Assembly: GCF_002994745.2 (NCBI RefSeq)
Contig: NC_037094.1
Location: 22,049,001-22,113,000, forward strand
Direction of reading: 5' to 3'
Length of the DNA stretch: 64,000 nt
Source of the DNA: Rosa chinensis
Lineage: Eukaryota > Streptophyta > Magnoliopsida > Rosales > Rosaceae
A program made the translations under genes and the position numbers. Below the pieces are notes generated by a model. It searched no databases. It saw only the letters and a program-made list of their open reading frames with translations, and had not been told where the DNA came from. Shown here piece by piece: positions 56,868-64,000 of this stretch. How positions within the stretch are numbered: the first letter of the stretch is position 1; every line of letters begins with the position of its first letter.

Positions 56868-59800
56868 TCTGTGTGAGAATACGGAACGGGAACTAAGTGT
56901 GGATATGGTGGGGAGAGAGAGAGAGGCACACACAAGCATGTATAGTGGTTCACCTTGCCCTTGAGGCAAGACTACGTCCACTTAGAGATTCCACTAGTAG
57001 TGAGGCCAACTAGCCTTTGTAGTGATACAAGTATAAGGATCATGGATCCATCCTCTTCTAAGAAGGGGAGGACTTCCTTTTATAGCTAAAGGAAGTCTCA
57101 TTCTATTCTATATTTCCGATGTGGGACATAATACACATATTTACTTTTCTTGAAGGCTTTTGGAGAGCATGGGAGGGTGGCCTCCTGGCAAGATACCGAC
57201 CGACCTCCACCATGGCGAGGTAGCTCGGGTGTCGGTCTACCGGATGCATATCGTAGGCGGGACCTACCATGTCACGGAGCCCACCTATGAGGTTGTTACT
57301 TATGCTTGGCGGTATGTGATATAGGCGGTATGTACAAGTCCCCCAAGTCCCCGAGTAAGAGGCGCTTCTTGATTGGGGAGTTTAAATATGATGCCGCCAA
57401 GTATGAGTGATGACCTCATTGAACGCCATACCCATACTAGTCCCCCAACTCAGTGAGCAAGAAGGGACTCTTCCGGGTCTTGTGAAGTTTCCATGACAGG
57501 TTGGTGCCACGGGGCCCATCATTTAGCTAGTACCTGCAAATAAGATAAGAGTGTACAAAGAGCATAGGGATTGCGCTAGGGCAATCTAGGTGACATTTGG
57601 AGTCAAATGCATCGAGGTGCAGGAGTGTTTGTATGAGATGTATGTTATACATTGCGTGTATGCACGTATTATGTAGTGTTGATATACAACGTATAAGTCT
57701 AGAATGTATGTGGTTGTGAAAGTATAACGAAGTGCATATGATGCATAGATGTGTGATGAACTCGATGATGCGTACATAATGATATGTATATGTTGTATGC
57801 ATATGATGCACACGTTAGGATCGAGAGTGTGGTTACTTGCCGAATCCCCCAAGTTATGTAGTTAGTAAAATCGAAGTTTGGACTTGAGTTCGCTCGTGTT
57901 GAGCGGGTGATAGGTTGTGTGAGTGTTGTCCTATGGTCTTATTAATGGGATGTAAAAGAAATTTAATTGTTATGATCAACAATAGGCAAAAAATTTCAAT
58001 ATTTCCATTAATAGACCATAACATGAAAAGTATGAGCGTGAAACTTAATGATAGTCCTGGTCGGGTACTACCTCCACTTGTGATAAGTGGTATGAATAAG
58101 TCCTCCAAGTATAGAGAATGTTCAGGAGGTGAGATGACTCAAAAGCAAGGGACTAGACCTTGGCTTATCCCCTGGGTACCGCGCTCCGGGCGAGTATTAT
58201 GATACAAGGGAGCTACCCTTTAGTTATCCCGTCGGGATACCTCGTTCGAGTAGGGGATTTATGAGGACCTTTGAGCCTCATTAACCTGGTGGGGTCAAAA
58301 TGGGGGCGTAAGCCTCGTGTACCTAGTGGGTAGAACGAGAACTTGAGCCTTGTGTACCCGGTGGGCTAGGTTGAGGGATTAAGCCTCATGTACCTGGTGG
58401 GGTAGGTTGAGAGCTTGAGCCTCGTGTACCCGGTGGGGTCACATAAGGGGTTGAGCCTTCTTAACCCAATGGGGTTGAATGAGGGCCGGTAGGCCTCCTT
58501 TACCCAGTGGTGTGGCATCGGGTAGAACGATGGCTTTAGCCTTGTAACCCCTTTGGGGTGTCCGGTGGCTTTGGCATCCGGTACCCGGTGGGGTAGATAG
58601 GCTTGAGCCTTAGCACCCTGTGGAGTAGATAGGCTGTGAGCCTCTCGTACCCGGTGAGGTGAATGATGGTTTGAGCCTCGTGTACCCAGTGGGTTTGAGC
58701 CTCGTGTACCCGGTGGGTTTGAGCCTCTTTACCCTGTGGGGTATAGGCATCGGCTTCCAGTACCCGTTGGAGGGCCCGATCTTTGGTACCAGGCTGAGTA
58801 GTGAGAGGGTTTGATGTCTCTAGTACCCGATAGTATAGAGTGGGGGCTTGATGCCTCTTGTACCCGATGAGGTAGCATGAGGGCTTGATGCCTCTAGTAC
58901 CCGATAGGGTAGAGTGAGGGCTTGATGCCTCTTGTACCCGATGGGGTAGCATGAGGGCTTGATGCCTCTAGTACCCGATAGGGTAGAGTGAGGGCTTGAT
59001 GCCTCTTGTGCCCGATGGGGTAACATGAGGGCTTGATGCCTCTAGTACCCGATAGGGTAGAGTGAGGGTTTGATGCCTCTAGTACCCGATGGGGTAGCAT
59101 GAGGGATGGTGAAGCATGAGGGATTTATGCCTCTAGTACCTGATAGGGTAGAGTGAGGGCTTGATGCCTCTTGTACCCGATGAGGTAGCATAGGGGCTTG
59201 ATGCCTCTAGTACCCGATAGGGTAGAGTGAGGGCTTGATGCCTCTAGTACCCAATGGGGTAGCATGAGGGATTTTATGCAAGGTTAACCTTGGCTTACCC
59301 CTTGGGGGTACCGCACTCGAGGCGAGGATTTATGAGATGCATGTTGCATTTATTTAGTGAGTTACACATGTATATATGTATGGATTTTAATTGACGGGCA
59401 ATTAAATAAAGCATGACATTAATACATGGGCATAATAGATATGATATCGCAATTATCAAATATCGTAGATCGTTATTTGAAGCATGGAAACCATTGCATT
59501 AGCTCAAATTTAAAGAGCATAAGTGAGAATTTATCTGAAGCTGATTAGAAGTAAGCAGGAGAATATAAATTGTAATTGTTGCAAAAATCAAATCACGTTG
59601 GAGTTGTCCAAGCATGACACTCCATGTCGGCGAACTAATCCGGTAGTTCGTTTGGCCTTGTTTTGTAGATATAGTCTAATTGACTAATAAATGAGTGGTT
59701 AACACTTCATTTAGATAGTCTTGTCAATTAAACATAGTTTGTTTGTATACCGTGACAGAGTATGACAAATATAATAGCAAGAGCATAATTGGATTTACCA

Positions 59801-60347
59801 TATGTATTTATGCTTGAGAAGAGGCTGGGTATATATAATGCAATTGTACGTTTATAGGAGCACAGTATTTATGGAATATCATGCTTTGTGATTGAAGACC
59901 ACAATGACAGGTGTGAATGGTTGTAATAATTCACATGTGCATGTCCCTCTAGAAGATTATACAAGCTGATCATGGGTTACAGTGATACATTGAGGTGGGG
60001 ACTCAACAAATGAGTGTAAAAATAATGCTAGTTATTTACTTAACCGAATGAGGAAACAGCATAACTGCACATGCGTATAATTAAGAAGACAAGTGTAGGA
60101 TGCATTTTGATACGTGGTGCTACGTTAAAGCATTAGTAGATTGCCAGATTATGTCCCTTGGGAGCTATGCCCCGTGAGCAAGTTTAAACGATTAAAATAA
60201 GAGGCACAGAAGACATGCTTTGGCTTTAGTAAATAGGGTAAAAATTGAAAACTCATCTTTCTTGGCTTCTTGCTGAAAGCTTGGACATGCTGCCCGATGC
60301 TGTGAGGCCAAGTTCCCGGTGGTTCATGGCTGGTGGCCTGAACAATG
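56868..60347. other. Unclassified non-coding, probably LTR-retrotransposon-derived region
   Basis: No coding sequence on either strand. The left part (about 56870-57540) has a TGTGAGAATACGG start, a TATA-free leader-like GC-rich stretch and CCCCCAAGTCCCCGAGTAAG, reminiscent of LTR sequence. A minisatellite fills 58250-59290 and AT-rich sequence follows to 60347, where a Copia element interrupts it. No second LTR is in the window, so identity is a guess. Confidence 0.35.
58250..59290. repeat. Minisatellite, about 37-bp unit with 74-bp higher-order pattern
   Basis: Tandem units carry the core GCCTC(T/G)(A/T)GTACCCG(A/G)T(A/G)GGGTAG. In 58250-58790 units vary (32-40 bp) with the GAGCCTCGTGTACCCGGTGG form. 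In 58800-59280 they are regular, and two forms alternate: CTCTAGTACCCGATAGGGTA followed by GAGTGAGGGCTTGATG, then CTCTTGTACCCGATGGGGTA followed by GCATGAGGGCTTGATG. This gives a 74-bp higher-order period. Long open frames on the minus strand are by-products of the repeat. Confidence 0.9.
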
Positions 60348-60381
60348 TGTTAGAACCAATCAGTATATACGAACAGTAACC

Positions 60382-60419
<38 letters not shown>

Positions 60420-61049
60420 TAAATCACAAATTGAATATATAATAATGATAATCAATTGAAATCAAATAACTTTAATTCGAAATTGAATCACTAACTTGAT
60501 CAGATAGAGGCCTGCAATGCAGTGACCTAAGACAGAAATTCGCCCCTACTTGTGCTGTAGTTTCAGACGTCTATCTAGAGGATACAACTATCTGGTACAA
60601 GTTCTTGCACAAGAACTTGACCCTGACGAATTCTACTTTATGTTTCTCAGAATAACTTTTTGGGGAAAAGGAAGAAGAAGATCGATCGATGGATAATGAC
60701 GACCGAAGGTCGTCCTTATATAAAAGCCAAGATGAACAGTTGCGTCGGCAGTTGTTTGACGTTGTTTGATTCCATCTATTGCAACTGTTAGATTTTATCC
60801 GAAAATTGAACAGTTAAGCAAAAAATAAAATCAGATTTAGTCAAACCGAGCCCAAGAGCCCCAAGGCCCAAGGCCCATCTTTGACTTATATATATTTGCA
60901 TAATCCAATGGGAAACCCACTAGAAAAGCCCACAAAGCCCACTTCTATACATGTTATCCATTTACTTCTTTAGATGGGAAGCTCCCTATAAAGGCCATTA
61001 GCCTTTAACACTTCTTCCATGTGGGACTAAAGTCCCACAAGTTCCAACA
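60348..61049 (-). repeat. Copia 3' LTR of second element
   Basis: 702 bp beginning TGTTAGAACC and ending GTTCCAACA, so the ends form a short inverted repeat with TG and CA. On the minus strand the purine-rich ATGTGGGGTATTG precedes it, as a polypurine tract should. It includes a TA microsatellite at about 60391-60417. The pol frame lies upstream on the minus strand. The 5' LTR is outside the window. Confidence 0.7.
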
Positions 61050-61665
61050 ATACCCCACATTTTCGATTCAAACCCTAACAATACCCCACATTTGAATAGA
61101 AAATAAGAGATCGAATTAGGAATGCATCGTTATTTCGGAGAACTTTGATAGGATATGCATCGGAAAAGGTGTCTTTTGGACTTGAACCTTTCATAGTGAA
61201 TACTTATCGGATTTACTTTGTGAAGTAGTGAACTCAAGTCTTGAACTATTCATGTTTTGTAGTAAACCGAGACAACAAGTATCACACATATCATATCTAG
61301 ACATAGTCCAAATTCTTACGGTTGTGTTCATTTTGGTCCTGAACAACTCCTTACTTCGTGAGAGTTTTAGAGAACTTAGCCATGTTGGTTCTCATAGATG
61401 CGACCCCACATCAATCTCATATAGTTAATGCCAATTAAGAATAGTCCGTACTATCCCACTTAAAAGCTATTAGCATTATTAAGAATATATATTAATATTA
61501 ATATTCATCCCTCAATCGTCAACGGAAAACACACTTTGTTTTATCTTAGGAATGAGCATATATGTGTGTGTTAAATATCTTGAGTCTTCCCCAACTAGTT
61601 TGCCTATTGAACCTAGACCATGGGATCTCCAATGTTGCTAGGTTAGGTTTCCGCCAAGTATTGAC
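61050..61665 (-). other. Copia non-coding interval between pol and 3' LTR
   Basis: About 0.6 kb after the pol stop. It includes two purine-rich tracts on the minus strand near the LTR, both seen as CCCCACATTT on the plus strand (61052 and 61084). No gene. Confidence 0.5.
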
Positions 61666-64000
61666 TCATTGTATTGGCTTTAAGCCCATTCCCCTCGATG
61701 TAAATAGGACTTGCTCTCTATTAAGGCCTTTAGTCAAAGGATCCGCTATATTCTCCTTTGATTTTACATAGTCAATGGAAATAATTCCATTCTTGAGCAA
61801 GTCTCTAATTGTTTTGTGACGTCGCCTTATATGCCTTGATTTGCCATTGTAGATTTGGTTCTTTGCTCTTGTAAGAGCAGCCATGCTATCACAATGTATG
61901 CAAATGGCCGTAACAGGCTTTGGCCACAATGGAATACCTTCTAGGAAATTTTTGAGCCATTCCGCTTCTTCAGCGGCTTTGTCTAAGGCTACAAATTCTG
62001 CTTCCATAGTTGAGCGTGTATTCACAGTTTGTTTTGATGATTTCCAAGATACGGCTGCACCTCCAAGTGTAAATACGTATCCACTTGTGGACTTACTTTC
62101 CGAATTATTGGAAATCCAATTTGCATCACAATACCCTTCTATTACGGGAGGATATTTGGTATAATGTAACCCATAGTCTATTGTATGCTTTAGATATCGT
62201 AAGACTCTTACTAAGGCAATCCAATGTTCTTTTCCCGGATTGCTTGAGTATCTACTAAGTCGACTTACACTATATGCCAAATCCGGTCTTGTACAATTCA
62301 TTATGTACATTAAACTTCCAAGAACTTGTGTATACTCCAATTGAGACACACTATCACCTTGATTTTTCTTAAGATGACTAGAGGGATCAAATGGAGTAAC
62401 CACCGGTCTATCATCATAGTGTCCAAATTTTCTAAGGACTGTTTCTACATAATGAGATTGAGTAAGTATGTAACCATCCGAATGCCGTTGGATTCGAATA
62501 CCAAGAATCACGTCCGCAATTCCCATATCTTTCATATCAAATGAGGAATGCAACATTTTCTTTGTTTGATTTATTACATCCTTACTCGTTCCCATAATGA
62601 GCATGTCGTCCACATATAAACATACAATGACAAATGCGTTTTTGCATTCTTTGACATAGACACATTTGTCACATTCATTAATGTTGAATCCATTTGATAA
62701 TAGTGTATTATCAAATTTCTCATGCCATTGCTTGGGAGCTTGTTCAAGTCCGTATAGAGACTTAACTAATTTATAAACTTTATTTTCTTGACCTTTAACA
62801 ATAAACCCTTCAGGTTGGTCCATGTAGATTTCTTCATCTAGTTCGCCATTTAGAAATGCGGTTTTCACATCCATTTGGTGTATTTCCAAATTGTGTACAG
62901 CTGCTATAGCAATTAGAGTTCGTATGGACGTAATTCTTGTCACCGGCGAATAAGTGTCGAAAAAATCTACACCTTCTTTTTAACGATACCCTTTAGCTAC
63001 TATACGAGCTTTATATTTTTCTATGGTACCATCAGGTCTCATCTTTCTTTTAAAAATCCATTTATGGCCTATTGGTTTATGTCCAGGAGGCAAATCAACC
63101 AATGTCCAAGTATTATTTTGTATAATGGATTCCACTTCATTTTGAATAGCCTCTTTCCAATAAGGTGCTTCCGAGGATTCCATGGCAGCCTTATATGTTT
63201 GAGGTTCTCCTTCAAGATTAAAGGTCATAAATTCGGGTCCAAACTCTTTAGCAATCTTTCCACGTTTACTTCTCCTTGGTTCACTTCTCCTTGGTTCTAG
63301 AATTTCTTCTTGAACAGTAGAAGTATCATTTTCCCCAATTTCAGTACTTTTGTTTAACTCACTTTGAGGCAGCGTATTATCTTCATACGTTCTTTTCCTT
63401 GGATTTGTTCTATCCTTGTAAGGAAAATTGTCTTCAAAAAATTCTGCTTCAGCAGATTCTATGATTGTGTTTATGCTTATATCAGCAATATCGGATTTGT
63501 AAACCAAAAATCTATAGGCAGCACTATTATTGGCATGGCCAATATATATGCAATCTATTGTTTTTGGTCCAAGTTTAGTTCTCTTTGGAAAGGGAACTTG
63601 AACTTTAGCAAGACAACCCCACACTTTCATAGTTTTATAAGTAGGCAATCTTCCTTTCCATAGTTCATAAGGAGATTGATCACTTAGTTTATGAGGAATC
63701 CTATTTAATATCATATTTGCAGTAAGCAAAGCCTCTCCCCATAGATTATGTGGTGCTCCCGAACTAATTAACATTGAATTTATCATATTCTTCAAGGTTC
63801 TATTCTTTCGTTCGGCTACTCCATTTTGTTGTGGAGTATATGGAGCTGTAGTTTGATGCACAATGCCATGAGAGGAACAAAATTCTGCAAAGTCTTTGGA
63901 TTCATATTCTCCACCTCTATCAGATCTTAGAATTTTTATTCTTTTCCCAAGTTGATTTTCAACTTCAGCTTTATATGTTTTGAACATATTTAAAGCCTCA
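61666..64000 (-). pseudogene. Second Copia pol (integrase, RT, RNase H), partial with one stop
   Basis: The frame enters from the window edge as integrase (RSDRGGEY with a catalytic Asp, NGVAERKNRTL with the catalytic Glu), runs to an in-frame TAA at 62980-62982, and continues in the same frame to 61666. The second part has the RT blocks [12 protein letters not shown] and [11 protein letters not shown], and RNase H with [20 protein letters not shown]. The element belongs to a different Copia lineage (Tork-like by RT/RNase H style) from the one at 30.5 kb. A single stop in otherwise clean sequence means recent inactivation or tolerated readthrough. Gag and protease are outside the window. Confidence 0.85.

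Noticed and set aside
57527..57852. His/Ile/Tyr-rich frames
   Set aside because: They come from a low-complexity stretch of ATGCATATG-like words; no protein character.
58536..59100. Repetitive minus-strand open frames in the minisatellite
   Set aside because: The unit lacks stops in that frame, so open frames arise automatically; no start context or homology.
58250..59290. CRISPR-like array
   Set aside because: Units are continuous with no unique spacers, and the DNA is plant nuclear.

Overview
The window is nuclear DNA of a flowering plant. The genes have GT-AG introns, the protein families are plant ones (CYP72A P450, NDR1/HIN1-like protein, LRK10-like ectodomain, plant-type cullin 1), and the rest is AT-rich and full of plant transposons (Copia, CACTA, hAT, MULE, TRIM, SINE, LINE). 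A eudicot is clear; Rosaceae is my best guess and is inference only. No rRNA or tRNA gene and no prokaryotic feature was seen.

Layout. 0-8.5 kb: two intact, convergent housekeeping genes, a PTPMT1-type phosphatase (+, 6 exons) and a palmitoyl-protein thioesterase (-, 12 exons). 8.5-14.9 kb: spacer with a complete hAT element (10.05-11.79 kb), then a single-exon NDR1/HIN1-like membrane protein gene (12.7-13.4 kb). 14.9-25.6 kb: an unusual cluster on the minus strand. It holds a nearly intronless full-length cullin 1, two diverged copies of a 1.3-1.4 kb block containing decayed GUB_WAK (LRK10-like) ectodomain sequence, an LRK10-like receptor without a kinase, and a second cullin that is cut after about 290 residues and carries the signal-peptide-like exon of the LRK10-like family. 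26.6-44.7 kb: a nest of transposons. An outer CACTA element encoding a Ulp1-type protease is interrupted by a second CACTA of the same family, which is interrupted by a young Copia element with identical LTRs; a 750-bp hAT also sits in the outer element. 44.8-47 kb: a TRIM, a SINE and a MULE-type MITE, each with target-site duplications. 48-55 kb: an intact CYP72A gene whose first intron (about 4 kb) holds three nested DNA elements and a LINE RNase H fragment. 55.2-56.4 kb: a LINE remnant. 56.9-60.3 kb: a non-coding, probably retrotransposon-derived region with a minisatellite of about 1 kb. 60.3-64 kb: the 3' LTR and pol of a second Copia element that runs off the window.

Most interesting: (1) cullin 1 copies joined to LRK10-like receptor 5' sequence, one full-length and one reduced to the N-terminal adaptor-binding half; (2) a Copia element whose gag stop codon overlaps a candidate splice donor, so that removing a 380-nt intron would join gag to pol in frame; (3) the four-element transposon nest, with one CACTA inserted at the splice acceptor of another's protease gene. 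All splice sites were read by eye from frame continuity and GT/AG; no alignment or search was run.
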